From positions 10,012,501-10,076,500 of the forward strand of contig CM050447.1 of the NCBI GenBank assembly GCA_027563935.2: a stretch of 64,000 bases of DNA, given 5' to 3'. Below are positions 24,901 through 36,904 of this stretch, in pieces. The number at the start of each line of letters is the position of its first letter. Position 1 is the first letter of the stretch. Source of the DNA: Costus lasius (taxonomy: Eukaryota; Streptophyta; Magnoliopsida; Zingiberales; Costaceae). Made by a program: the position numbers and the translations under genes. Below the pieces are notes generated by a model, which searched no databases, was not told the origin of the DNA, and saw nothing but the letters and a program-made list of their open reading frames with translations.

Positions 24901-25663
24901 CCCCCACTTGTCCACCCAACAGTCTACCCACTGTCCAGAGCACCCTACGCGGGCCCCACTTTTCCCCTTCCCATCATCATCAGGTTGTTGTGCGGTTGCG
25001 CCTCGAGCGGTGGCGACCACATTACTCTTCGCCTTCCTTTATTTCTTTTATTTCTCTCCCTCGTCTCGGTGGGCGTACCCGTCGCTATCAGTCCGGATGG
25101 GGACTTTAGTGGACCACCTGCGGGTCCCATTGCTTGCACTAGTGATCAAGCTGCTGGTGGGTAGGATGGTAGTTTTTTTCCTTGTTTGTTGCCAGAACTA
25201 CAAGTTTTATTTTGTTGATTTTAAGCGGAACTGATTATAAAAGTAACTTTTTCAGTTTTCACTTTAGCCCACTTCCTCAATTTGCCCTCATATTTTATCC
25301 GAAAATTACAATTCTTACTCGAATGTATCTCTTACTAAATTTAAAACGATGAAATGTACAAGGGGTAAAATGAAAAATAAAATATCTGGGGGCACAATGG
25401 CACATTGGCATTAAATTCGAAAACAAAAGCTAAATAGCTTGTATTAACGGCGAGAAGGAGGCGAACTCTCCCTCAAAAAATTTTCACTCCCCTGCCTGGC
25501 TGCATTTGTCTTCTTCTTCTTCCTTCTGTGAACCTAAGGCTCTGTCATTCTGATTGGAGATTACTTCTTCTCTCTCCTCCTCCCTCTCCTTGTTCATCCA
25601 ATTTTATTTTGTTTTGTAGCTCTTCCTCCATCTGGCTTCCAAGCAAAGCCAGCTCTCCCTCTG
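21976..25663. promoter_or_regulatory. Large intergenic region between AUX/IAA (-) and ROP (+)
   Basis: A 3.7-kb divergent promoter region with no supported gene. Near the AUX/IAA start lies its 5' UTR. GC-rich blocks occur at about 22800-23220 and 24330-25150 and give long but unconvincing frames. Four G-box cores (CACGTG) are visible at 22974, 23087, 23891 and 24528, the last inside the palindrome GGCACGTGTGCC; such sites bind bZIP and bHLH factors. A poly(T)/poly(A) run lies at about 23819-23840. Confidence 0.45.
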
Positions 25664-25757
25664 TCCTGGTTTGTTTCTACATTTAATAGTGCCTTGAGTT
25701 GTTCTACTTCTCCTGGTTTGTTTCTACATTTAATAGTGCCTTGAGTCGTTCTACTTC
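25664..25757. repeat. 47-bp tandem duplication in the ROP leader
   Basis: 25664-25710 and 25711-25757 are the same 47-bp unit starting TCCTGGTTTGTTTC, differing at one visible base (T versus C). It sits 60-150 bases upstream of the ROP start codon, probably in the 5' UTR. Confidence 0.88.
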
Positions 25758-25760
25758 TCC

Positions 25761-25811
<51 letters not shown>
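25761..25811. repeat. (GA)n microsatellite directly before the ROP start
   Basis: About 25 AG units with one interruption (AAAG near 25771). The run ends six bases before the ATG at 25817. GA/CT tracts are frequent in plant 5' UTRs and are length-variable. Confidence 0.95.
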
Positions 25812-25813
<2 letters not shown>

Positions 25814-25816
25814 GGG

Positions 25817-27815
25817 ATGAGCATTACAAAGTTCATTAAATGTGTGACTGTGGGAGATGGCGCTGTGGGCAAGACTTGCATGCTCATCTGCTACACCAGC
25901 AATAAGTTCCCCACTGTAAGTACAAATGCTGCCACTTCAGGTTATTCTTTGATTCTTCGTCTTTCTTATGGATTTGTCTTATCTTTATTGTTTTAAACTC
26001 GTTCGAGTTCATTTTTGGTAGGTTTAACATCTCTCTCTCTCATCTATTTCTGTTTCTTGTTGCTGAGTCTGATTTCTGCAGATACATACTAAAAGGTCAC
26101 AGTTATTGTTTGTGAAATTTCATTGTTGTTCATTCCTATGCGTGCTTCTAAACCAGGGAATAGAAGATTTGAATCTTTTGGAAACGTTCTCCAGTCGTAT
26201 TCTACTTCGATTTTTGTAGTTAGGGTTTGGCTAAAGTTTGTGGTGTGATGATTTTGGTCAGGACTATATCCCTACTGTTTTTGACAACTTCAGTGCCAAT
26301 GTCTCCGTGGATGGAAGTATTGTCAACTTAGGGCTGTGGGATACTGCAGGTTTGATTACACGGAGACATCCATTTTATTAATTTTATAGGTTTTTCCTCT
26401 GGATCTGCAATGTTCTGTTACCAGAATGTGTATGGTTTAATTTCCCTGTGTAGGGCAAGAAGATTATAGCAGATTGAGGCCGCTGAGCTACAGAGGAGCT
26501 GATGTCTTTGTTCTGGCTTTCTCTCTAATTAGCAGAGCAAGCTACGAGAATGTCCTCAAGAAGGTCTGATTCCATTGTTATCATTTCTTTTATATTCTTG
26601 TTTCAAACGCATTGTAACCTTTTTTTACAAATGAATTGATTTCACTTTGTTTTTACCCTACTTTATTACATTAAGAAAGTGGTAAGGACTTGTTTTCCCT
26701 CCTCTTAAGAAAAGTTCTGATTTAAGCATATTTGTCTAATTGATGTCTGAATTGAACCATCATGTTGTTTCTACCGTTTTGTTTTGAGTTGGTGATTCTT
26801 TCTTTCACCATTTCCAATAGATAAAGAGCACAAAATTCTCTTCTCCTTAATCTATATTGTACTGATGAAACTTGTAAACATTTTGGTTTATCAAACAGTG
26901 GATGCCTGAGCTTCGCCGATTTGCACCAAATGTTCCTATAGTTTTGGTTGGAACTAAATTAGGTAAGGTATCTAGCATGTCCATTACTGCATATAATCAA
27001 AACTAAATGATCACATTACTCACCTTGGAATATGTTAATAATATATAGATCTTCGTGAAGACAAAGCATATCTTGCAGATCATCCAGGCGCAACAACAAT
27101 AACAACAGCACAAGTAAACAGCTTCCGCACCAATTGTTTTATATCGTTTCTTTGACCCATTTTACAGCAGGTTTTGAAGCTTAGATGCTCTGTATTCCTT
27201 TTCAGGGAGAAGAGCTCAAGAAACAAATTGGTGCTGCAGCATATATTGAATGTAGCTCTAAAACTCAACAGGTATGCCATGGAGGAAACTAATTGGTTCC
27301 CTAATTATTCCATTCAATAAAATCAATTCTTGTTGATCGAAGAATTACTGCCTTTGCAATTACAGAAAAACCTTGCTAATAATCTCATTTTTTGTAATAT
27401 CAATTTCCAATGTTTATGTTTATGTTTTTTTGTATTGGTTAGAATGTCAAGGCTGTCTTCGATACTGCAATCAAGGTAGTTCTTCAACCACCACGTAGGA
27501 AAGATGTCGCTAAGAAGATGAGCAAAAAAAGTTCTGGCTGTCTGGCGTAAGTATCTGTCAACACAACTATTCATTAGACCGTCAAGGCTGCTTTTGCTGA
27601 TTTGCTCGATTACTTATTTGTTCATATCACAGAGATAACTGTTCAGGAAAATGAACACTTGCCTCTTGATTTCTTTTTTACATGATCAGCAATACTATGC
27701 TCTTAGCGATATTAATAATCTTAATACCCTTGATAGCATTTTTTTTTTCTCCCCATGTCTTCAGTAACCGACATTTTATTGCAGGAATTTGGTTTGTGGA
27801 GGCTGCACCACCTAG
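25817..27815 (+). CDS. ROP: Type II ROP/RAC small GTPase
   Basis: Plant Rho GTPase, a membrane-bound switch for polarity, actin and hormone signalling. Exons: 25817-25915, 26262-26349, 26454-26563, 26899-26962, 27049-27113, 27206-27271, 27443-27546, 27785-27815; all GT-AG, 208 residues. Motifs: P-loop GDGAVGKT (13-20), switch [10 protein letters not shown] (35-43), DTAGQE (60-65), TKLD (118-121), and ECSSKTQQN near 160. A basic stretch ([12 protein letters not shown]) precedes the C terminus, which is [13 protein letters not shown]. This is the GC-CG box of type II ROPs, which are S-acylated rather than prenylated, and the eighth exon that replaces the CaaX box is also the type II gene structure. 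The glycine and switch residues are intact, so it should cycle normally. The leader has a 47-bp duplication and a GA tract. Confidence 0.96.
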
Positions 27816-28846
27816 AATAGACTCAACACTCGTATCATGCTGATTACTTTGATGATATGCAAGTTAGCAGGATCTTCTGAGTACTGGATGATGGATCAAG
27901 TTCAACAAGGCTGCTGACCAATATTTTCTTAGAGGGAACTTGTGGTTCCCATGCTTTCTCGAAGGAATCAGTTCCTTTTTGTTTCTGTAAGATGTAGAAT
28001 CACTGTTTTCTTGCTATCCCAACGTTAAGCTATTAGTACGAATTCTGTAATGTTGATATGCATGTGAATTTTGTGCCTTGCAAACAATTTTGTTTTTTAA
28101 TGGGAGAATTGCAGCTGAAGCCAATCTATAATTGCCCCTGGGGGGCACGGGTTGCTTTTGATGCCAGAAATCTGCAGCTGCCAGTCATCTTCCTGTAATG
28201 CCTCATCAAGGTATTGGCATTTACAATAAATCGTTGAACTCGGAGGATATTTTGGAGCTTCTGAAATAGATACCGACAATTTGTCCATCAATGCATACAA
28301 CTAGCTCTGCCTTTGTCTAAATTTACGGAGGGTAACGAACAAAAGATTTCTCTCCCTCACATGTAGACGAGTTGGGGCAAGTAAAGCCTGTCATATTCCA
28401 CTTCCATCACCGCTTACCGGTTGAATATAATGGACCGCACGTGGTTGAACTAATAACACAGCCACGAGAATTTGTTACCCAAGAATCAGCGGTCTTTCGG
28501 CGCCTTGATTTTATTAAGTTTAACAAAACAGAATGAGGGGCAGCACTGCATTGAACTTATACAAACTCGTCAATACATTCTACATAATGCAGTATGCTTC
28601 CGCCCTTTCACACCATTTCCTGCTTGATTGGTAGGACTCCAAAACTGCTTCAGTCGCGTAGACAAACTTTCCAGCACCATCAGTTCACATCCGTGCTTTC
28701 GAAGAATTCTTCGCGACGTGCCATGCAATTCCTAAGAAATCTTAATCTTCACATACAGATACAATTACATCCATACGAGGGCAGATCAACTACAGGATTC
28801 AAGCAGAAAATTTGAAGCTTTGTTTAATAAGCATCTCTGTTTCTCG
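27816..28846. other. Convergent intergenic region ROP / EMF1
   Basis: 3' UTRs of the convergent ROP (+) and EMF1 (-) genes. Short frames here (for example on the minus strand near 28100-28300) have no family features. Confidence 0.45.
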
Positions 28847-31800
28847 TCACCCCTTTCGAACATGCAACTTCACCACCTGCCGCTTCTTCCAACCATGAGT
28901 TTCATATAATGAGCTTCTGCGGGGATACGTACTTCCTTTTTTGTAGCACGGAAACTGAGACTTAGTGCATTGATCTTCAACTCCACGCATGTAGATATTG
29001 TCTTCGTCAGGTACGCTGAAATCAGCAGGATTTTCGTTTATAATGCATGTTAAAGAAACACCACCATGCCGCCCAGATTGGGTTAGTTCATTGTTTTCGC
29101 TGATCAAGATATGCCCTGTCTTAAACTCGTGCAAAAGAGAATCTCCACCATTTACTTTCTGCCTGGAACTTGCAGTACCAGAATGACCTCTCTCTACATT
29201 TCCAGAATTAATTGCTATCTCAGAATACTCGACTCTGTCGGTGTAGAACGAAGGTAGATGATCAGAATACGACCCTTTAGAAGCCAATGATGCAATGTTT
29301 GACTGACTCATGATTTCCTTCTGTAGCAAAGGCCCGAGGGTACCTATTCTAGGCACTGGACGGTGAGGTTTGCTGAGTCTTCCATTTTGATCACAAGCAG
29401 TGTACACAACCGCTAATGAATTTTCAGGGGTCGTCAAAATTTTGGATCCATTTTTCACACCTCGCATCCCAGTGCATTCATGGAGGATGGAGTCTTGTAT
29501 ATTTCTTGTAGAGTTTACGTTCCACGAGGATGAGGCACTCTCAACAAGCCTAAGCAAGTGCAATGCTGATACAGATTCATTGTCATGCAAATCTCCAGAA
29601 TGAAACGTGCTTTTGCCTTCCATGAGGTATTGTCTGCCCGCAAGTGTTCCGTTTGTTGATTGCTCTGATTTTCCTCCGTTATTTAAACAATAGGAGTTGG
29701 TTGGAACCACCGGTAGCAGAGACTCAGTATCTCTAGCAACTGCCACCGGACCTCTATCAGAAAATGGATCATGACGAATCATTTTCCTATAATTGCTATA
29801 AGCATCAATGTTGGTGGTGTTGTCTGCAAAATTTCTGCATTCAAACGGTGATGACAGCACGCAGTGTAAACCTCCCGTAGAACTTTGAGAAGAAACTCCA
29901 TGATTCTTTTGAAAGGATCCAAAATCTTGCAGCCTCAGTCTGTCCCAAGAAGAGTTCTGAAGATAATGCATTTTCTTAAAGTCCAGATCAGGAAAATCAA
30001 TGGTGCATGGTATGTGTCGGTCATACTGGGGAACTGTCAGAAAATCTGAAGCTTGTTGGTTAAGATCAATAAGAATATGTTTCCCACACTCCATGGACCT
30101 GCAGGTTTCACAGTCAGCATTTTGGTTACCATTAAAAGTAGTAGAATCAACATTCCCGATCTTATTAGCTATGAAATGACTTCTGTGTATTGCATTTGAA
30201 GCCTCCTTTCCACAATAACCAGATATAGATGAATCATTTCCATGCCTAATCACCCCACCAGCAGTCATCTGAAATTCTTGTTGGTTCTTACAAAAGATAT
30301 CAATTTTCGTTAGATTTCTTTCATGCTGGTTTTTAGCTAAGAGTTCAACAATATCCATTGGAATATCATCTGGAGTTTCCTTTTCATGTGTCTTTGTTGT
30401 CCTTTGTTTCTTTACCATTTCTTTCTGCACATGGAAACAAGCAAGTTAAATTGTGATGATAGAGGAAAATTGTTTATTGAGTATCACAAAATTTCACTAA
30501 ATTTATATTAACAAAGAACATATACGCCACAAATTCCATTAGAACCAAAAAAGTTGACAGCATAACCTAGATTTTCTTTTAGGTAACATTATGACTCACA
30601 AAAACCCACCTAGTAGATACAGATCAATGTTCCATACAGAGTTGCGTGGTATATTAAACTTCTTGTGCACTTCACCATCTGCCATCTTATAAGTCATATT
30701 AGTAGCTACTTTCATGTTAAGCTCATTAAAATTAATAAAATAAAGTTACTGGCACTCTAGCGTTGAAGAACATATCATGGATAGCCAGGTCTTAATTAAT
30801 AATACATGATATTTATCCATTAGCTTCAGGATGACTATTAACTTGAATATAACGGTGGTGATCAGTATGGCACTTCTCTCAAATCTTTAGCATAAGGTAA
30901 AATGGAAATACAAGGATCGGTAAAGTACTCCTTTTTTCACGAAAAAGGTTGCAACAATAGTTAATAAAGAGGATGATATTAACATACCTGTGAGCAGGTC
31001 GTTTGGGAAGAAATTCTGCCCTCAATTCGAGCTGGCTTCTTTTTCCTCCTAGCCTTCTTATGACTACTCTTATCTAGGTTTCTAGTAATAGGAAGTAATA
31101 TACTTGCAGAATTTATGCTTTTCATTTTTGGGAAAGTATTTCCAGGATGAACATGTTTCACCATCATATCTTTACAAATCCAATTTTCCTGCTGTGGCAT
31201 GAAGCAATCACCATTAGATTGTGCTTGAGACACTTTATTTTCCTTTTCAATAATATACATTTTATTATGTTTACTTACGTTGAAAGCTTGTTGCCATGTA
31301 ACTGTGTCCTTATCGCGTCTACATGGGGATGCACCAACTTTATTCTCTCTTTCCTTAACTTCAGGATATTCTTTTGCAATAAGGGATTTCTTTTTATGAG
31401 AATCATCGGTAGCAAGTTTCTTAGATACCTTCTTCAGCCAACGCATTAGAGAAATTTCCTCATCTTTGTTATGATTTGCTTCAATACCATCACTAGAATC
31501 CAGGTGTGCCAATTTAGAATGCTCAGTAACAGAATTTCTATTGCGATCTACAAGTTGAGACTCACGTTTTGATCCATCCGAACCTCCCTCGCAGTTGTTC
31601 TTTACATGAGATGTTCCAGCATTTTCTTTGGAAGTGTGAATCTTTTTACGAATGTGTATCTCTTCACTTTTTATGATATCATCCAGAAAACGCAACTTTC
31701 TAACCTTTTTCTGGTTCAATTTTCCATGTGAATCGCTGAAAAAACTGCTTGAGTTTCGACAGTTTGTATAGATCAACAAATCCATATTGCAGCACGATGC

Positions 31801-33133
31801 TTCATCATTACTATGTTCTAGAGCGATCAAATCATCATTGACCGTGTTAGATGCAGCAATTGGAGCATCATCTTTTAAAACACTAAGATCAACCCCAGCC
31901 ATCTTTCTACCTTCTTCATCTGTGCCATCAGGCGTTAAATTCAAATTTCCTTTTCTAATAATTCGGTCATCTTTGCTTGAAACACTTGCATGCCTATCTG
32001 GTTTTTCACAAACTGGTAGGGAAGCATCGTCAGAAAGAAAAGCAATCTCACAATTGTTTTTTCTAACTCTAACTGTCTGTTTTCCTGTTTGATGTTTTCG
32101 GGCTTGAGATTCATCTTCAGCCAGAGCAGAGGTAGGTTTGCATGACAGATCTTGATTCTCTTCAGAATTAAAATTCCCAGATATGCATAATCTTAGACCT
32201 ATCAAGAGAAGAAAATGATTAAAAAAATCATGACAGAAAAAAAGTGTGCCACATTAACACCTAGATACCTTTTTTTGCCACATCTGTTACGGATCCATTC
32301 CCTTTCTTGCCATGACATGGATCTGTGCTACAATTACCATATCGGATGTTGTTAGAAAAATCTGACACTGTTCTCCCATCAGGTATGATGTTTTCAGAAA
32401 ATTGCTTAGAAGAATAAAATAACGTTTTTCCTTTTCCATTTAAAATAAGTAAAGGGTGTTTTGGCTTTATTTCTTTGTTTTCTACATCTGACAAGTCTGG
32501 ATTTCTTGTAACGTCAATAGAGGTGCTAAGTGAATGAAGACACTTCGTGCAACTCCAGCGTTTGAACTTAGATACATGTAGAGGAGGTAGTACACTGGCA
32601 GGTATATCTGATTTATCACTATATGGCATAAATAATGGCCAACAAATCCTTGAATCTTTTTTTCGGACTTCCGCAACATAACCACTGTAGAAATCAAAAC
32701 ATGTCAAAAATGGTTAAAAGTAACAAATAATACAATGGTAGCTCATTATTTTAGGTGCTTGTAATTTAATGATAATTTTAGCACTAAAAAACATGCAATT
32801 GAAGATAAATAATTTAATCCCGAGATCAGAACAGAGCAGAAATCGTACATTTATTCTACTTGTCATGTTTTATATGAGTTAATTAAATCTTAATTAACCG
32901 GAGAAGCAAGAAGCATTTTAGCACTCCATTTTTAATAGATATTTATCATAAGAGTTTTTCTAGATTAATTTTTTGAAAGTCACTTAAATTTGAAAAAGTA
33001 AGAAATCAGAAGAGCAGCCAATGTGAGCTTACCGAATGGAAAAATGATTGCATATGGCTGAATCTTCCTTCCCATCAGTCAGAGGTGCAGATTCTGTTGC
33101 TTTGGCCAGATGCTCCTCTGATACTACTTCCAT
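28847..33133 (-). CDS. EMF1: EMBRYONIC FLOWER 1-like protein
   Basis: EMF1 is a plant-specific Polycomb-associated nuclear protein that keeps flowering and seed genes silent. Exons (minus strand): 33133-33033, 32684-32269, 32198-30988, 30424-28847, with GT-AG introns, closed frames and 1101 residues, matching the roughly 1,050-1,100 of known EMF1 proteins. The N-terminal block contains HFSIRGYVAEVRKKD (residues 30-44) and ICWPLF, typical of the family. The middle is Ser/Lys/Asp-rich and disordered with several basic clusters (for example KKARRKKKPAR near the exon 3 end). Exon 4 begins with the conserved DDIPMDIVELLAKNQHER (595-612), which contains the IVELL sequence. The C terminus ends KLHVRKG. 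It converges on the ROP gene. Upstream ATGs lie in its leader. Confidence rests on the two conserved motifs plus size and exon layout. Confidence 0.9.
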
Positions 33134-33201
33134 AACTTAAGACAATCATAACAATAATTGCGGCAGGTTGTATGTGGTTGCATTAGGCACAGTGCATCTT
33201 G
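33134..33201 (-). promoter_or_regulatory. EMF1 5' UTR end with two upstream ATGs
   Basis: A good splice acceptor (TTTATCTTCAG) ends at 33202, so the leader exon probably starts at 33201. It contains a 4-codon upstream ORF (33197-33183) and a second upstream ATG at 33149-33147. The second opens a 24-codon frame, out of register with EMF1, that overlaps its start and stops at 33075. Such frames usually lower translation of the main protein. Confidence 0.5.
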
Positions 33202-36200
33202 CTGAAGATAAAATGTGTACATCAGAAAATAGTTTAAGCTATTATTATAATAATAAACAGCATTCGTACCATGTCAAGTTTAGTATATTTAAATGCAAAA
33301 AGAATAAATGGCTCAGATATAATAAATGAGCTACTTGTATAAGCAAGAAAATGCAATGGAAAGATAGAGTTAAGCACATTGTTACTTTTCAAATTTTCAA
33401 TTATAAAATCTTATACAAAACTGATTGAGGAAGGATAAATGCATATATGGTTTATGGGAAGTATGAAACGTTTTTTCTTGGAGTTACTAACGTGCCATTC
33501 TCGCTTACGTAGTAATGTGTTTTTGGTCATAAACTTTTAAATGCTTGAAGCAATGAAACCTAACATGGAGCCTAATATATGCACAAGCAAGTAGTTCAAT
33601 GAACTGATAGCCAAACATTTGGATAAAGCAGAAAAATAACACAAATAATAACAATGTCTAACATATGAAAGCAATTAACACTATTTCTTCAGTATGATAT
33701 AGTAAAATTAAGGTGTGTTCGGGATTGAATTTGCATAGTTCTTCTAAATCTAAATAGTGTTTGGCAAACACCACTTTAAAGCAATTACGTACAAAATATC
33801 ACTTTCTTGGTACCAATTCGAACAAGTAAGAATGAGCTTTCAAAAAGTGGCTTTAGATATGCCAAACAAGGCAAGTTCTAGAAGAAGAGAGGAGTCAAGT
33901 ATAGGAAAAGAAGAAACAGATTGATAAAAGGATAATTTGACGAATGAGTTATGACACAACTGTCAAGGAAAATAGAAAGAGGAGAAGAGTAGATGAGTGG
34001 AATAGAAGAGAATTGAGATAGCAGAGAAAGATCTAGCAGAGAAAAATAATCAATAATTCATTAATTGAAGCTACTGTTATGATAGTTTTAAGTCATATTA
34101 TATACATATAGACTTTAGAAATAACCCTAAACAAATACATCTTATAAATAAAAACTTGCCACCAACCCACAACCTACCCACCCAAAAGATGGACCAGATT
34201 AAATCTACAAACACATTAATTGAATAATCACAAATTACATGACATCTCCCTTAAAATTCCACAAATTTTCATCACATCAGAAGTTTCCACAAAAAAAAAA
34301 AATCGAATGTGCTACAAATACTCAATGCAACACATGAACAAGTATAAGATGGCTTGAAGATAGTGCATGCAGAGGAATACATTACCAAACATCAAACTAG
34401 AAATGGAACTCTGAACGGAATCATCTACTAAACAACTACCTAGCTACCCATAGTACCAGTAATATGTTAACATATACCACGAGATGGAGCCACTGAAACA
34501 TCTAAGAATTTTTAAACAATATAAGATTCAACATGAATATTGCATAAAAATATACATTTAGGAAAAACTTAGCAAATATGTCCAGTAGATAATAGCAGGA
34601 TTGAACAGCTCTCCCCCACAAAGCATTCCTGCAATCAGATGATGCACAATTGCATGCAGTACTCCTTATAAGCAAGAAAAATAGCATCATTTGCTATGTG
34701 TAACAGGCATCATTTACTCAGCATTGATCATCAATTGATTATGAGCCATCATCTTTGTCATCGCACGTTTATAGATTTGTTTCACCACCATAACTCATCA
34801 TTCGTTCAAGAGTCACTTGCCAAAAAGAAATCGCACAACATTGTTGGTCATTAGGTGCCATCGTTTTATGGGCACATGCCTTACCACCTACCTTGCTTGA
34901 TTGTGCAAGAGTTAGCAAAAGAATGGGAAAATGCTCATATGAAGCCAAGTGAAGAGAATAGGAAAAGATTAAAAAAAAATTGAAATAACAAATAGAAGAG
35001 TTAATTATGTGTACTTCTTTTGTTTGTTGTTTATTTTTTATTTCAGACATAGATTCAAATCAAATTCTAAAAGCTGAGTCCTTTGCCAATGTGGGGAATG
35101 ATGAGGTGAGCTTAATGATCAATTTATTAATATTAATAGTATTTGTGCTAGATATGGTAGGTTGTAGATATTTTACGATGATAATGGATTAGTGGTATCT
35201 CGTAGTGTGTTGACAGATAGTTGTGTAACTATTAGTGGCGTTATGCTCAGTCGGGGATTAAAATCTATATAAAGGATTAGGTTATGACTGAAAAAAAAGA
35301 CATCGAATGAAATTCTAAATCTATTTCTCCCTATATCTTCTCATCCTATCTTCCTCCTCTCTCCCCTTCTTTATATCTCTTGCCTGCACCACACCTATTC
35401 AAATGAAAATGTGCTTCAATATATAAACATTACCTGTTGGTTTAGAACTGCACAAACCAAATATTTCTCACTTCCTACTTCACTGAGGTCTTCAACTAAT
35501 ACATACATGTAGATTATAATTTAAAAAACATGTGTATTCTAGTTTAAAGATGTATACACATTAAACAAAATCATGTTTGCATGACTGATCTTTACATAAT
35601 TGACGAGTATCTTAAAATTCCATAGATGACCTGCAAGTCAACCTCCTCAGTCATATTCTGTTTGTGGAGAATCTGAAAGCTTCTTTTTTTGGTCAACCAT
35701 TAATTTAAGAAAGTATGGCAGGAAACCATGAGGATTGTAAATTCTAATAGGTTACCTCAAGGTTTTGAATTTTGGTCCGGTGTTCTGCATATCAACATGT
35801 GAAAATTTCAGTACCGGATGCACCAACTATCACCCTGGATTTTTTTCTTAAACCAGTATGTACCGAAAAAACCAATCAGTTTGGACCAATTTTTAAAACA
35901 TTGGGTTGCATGCTTAAGTATGAAAAGAAATATCAAATTTGAATGTAATATCAAGTAATCTGTTTTTACTGATCTTTGAGTCAGTATCTGATTGTACTGA
36001 TCTTTGAATCAGTAATTTCAGTAAGATGCCATTTCTTCAATCTTATGGATTGTCATAACTCACCCATCAGCACAGGTCAGCAATCACCCCATGATTGTTG
36101 CATTTTGTAATGGCAAAGGAAGGGAAGTTTGGGGAGATAGCAACTAGAAAAGAGTTTCAGAATCATTCAATTCAGCTCCACTTTGTTGGTATAGTAACCC

Positions 36201-36546
36201 TTTCATTCGATGAGAGCTAAACTTTCCAAGGAAGCAAGGTATCGTGTCTTTTTCTGAGATAACCTAAAAAAATGACTAATTGGCTTTGCGCCCCTCGTAC
36301 AGAATATTAAAACTGAGCTTCGTATCAATCAATCGTGGCCTGACAAGAACATGATAGTTCACCAATCCATCGAGTAAAGTACACGAGCTTGATAAGAAGA
36401 CGATACCTCGTCAATCAATGACATTATGAAAACAAGTCAAAATAGACAACACGCGGTCCACGAATTTGGATGTGTAGAGCTCACCAGCGATAGTATTAGC
36501 ATGAAGGAAGGCACATAAAAGTTTACAGTGCTGCTGATAGAATTAC
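33202..36546 (-). other. Probable 5'-UTR intron of EMF1 (3.3 kb)
   Basis: AT-rich sequence without a supported coding frame between a candidate donor (GCG/GTAATT, at 36546-36545) and the acceptor at 33203-33202. It holds a small MITE-like element at 35758-35904. A second possible element with a GGTGTGTTCGGGAT start lies at about 33714-33875. The intron reading is an inference from splice signals only. Confidence 0.4.
35758..35904. mobile_element. Short inverted-repeat element (MITE-like), 147 bp
   Basis: Ends CAAGGTTTTGAAT and, on the complement, CAATGTTTTAAAA form 13-bp imperfect inverted repeats (10 of 13). The inside has GTCCGGT/GTACCG blocks and the word CAATCAGTTTGGACCA, which recurs nearly unchanged in the element at 54763-54900. 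No coding capacity. Confidence 0.4.
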
Positions 36547-36870
36547 CGCAATCAGAAGCGCCGCAGCGGGGCTCGGCGGCGACGGGGGATCTCGGTGGGC
36601 AGTACGCGGGCGGAGGTGAGGGCGATGGCATCAAGCTCAATCGGCCTCGGGCGCGCTGGGCTCAACGAGGCCGATCTCGGTGGCAAATGTGAGCGCGAGC
36701 AGAGGGAGGGCGCAGGCGCCTTGAGCTGGAGGAGGCGGCGGCGGCGGCGGCGGCGGTGGGCGGGAGGAGGCGATGGAGTAGGGCAGGAGGTAGGCGGAAG
36801 CGAGAGCGATCGATTTGGGGGAGCCCAAAAGAAACTGGTGGATTTTTAGGTAAATGGCGCATATGCTGTA
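36547..36870 (-). promoter_or_regulatory. GC-rich island, candidate untranslated first exon of EMF1
   Basis: A sharply GC-rich block in AT-rich surroundings. On the minus strand it ends with a consensus-like donor (GTAATT). A TATA-like element lies just upstream at 36897-36903. A (CGG)n tract sits at 36734-36756. Short frames exist on both strands but look like products of base composition. Minus-strand use as a 5' UTR exon is inferred from position; an unrelated short gene is possible. Confidence 0.4.
36734..36756. repeat. (CGG)n trinucleotide repeat
   Basis: About seven to eight uninterrupted CGG units inside the GC-rich island, a possible length-variable site in the EMF1 leader. Confidence 0.85.
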
Positions 36871-36896
36871 GGGGGAAGGAGTAGATCGGTGCCTGG

Positions 36897-36903
36897 TATT
36901 TAT
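36897..36903 (-). promoter_or_regulatory. TATA-like box for the EMF1 leader
   Basis: ATAAATA on the minus strand, about 30 bases upstream of the start of the GC-rich block (about 36870), in the right orientation to direct EMF1 transcription. Confidence 0.35.
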
Positions 36904-36904
36904 G

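Noticed and set aside
24258..25234. Several 60-160-codon frames in the AUX/IAA-ROP interval
   Set aside because: They overlap in all frames without codon bias or motifs. The DNA looks like a GC-rich promoter or repeat.
33714..33875. Possible MITE starting GGTGTGTTCGGGAT
   Set aside because: The ends match only loosely and no target duplication could be found, so it is only mentioned within the EMF1 leader intron.
36595..36862. Small frames in the GC island with poly-Arg or poly-Pro runs
   Set aside because: Products of the CGG repeat. No frame shows conserved sequence, so the block is treated as leader DNA.
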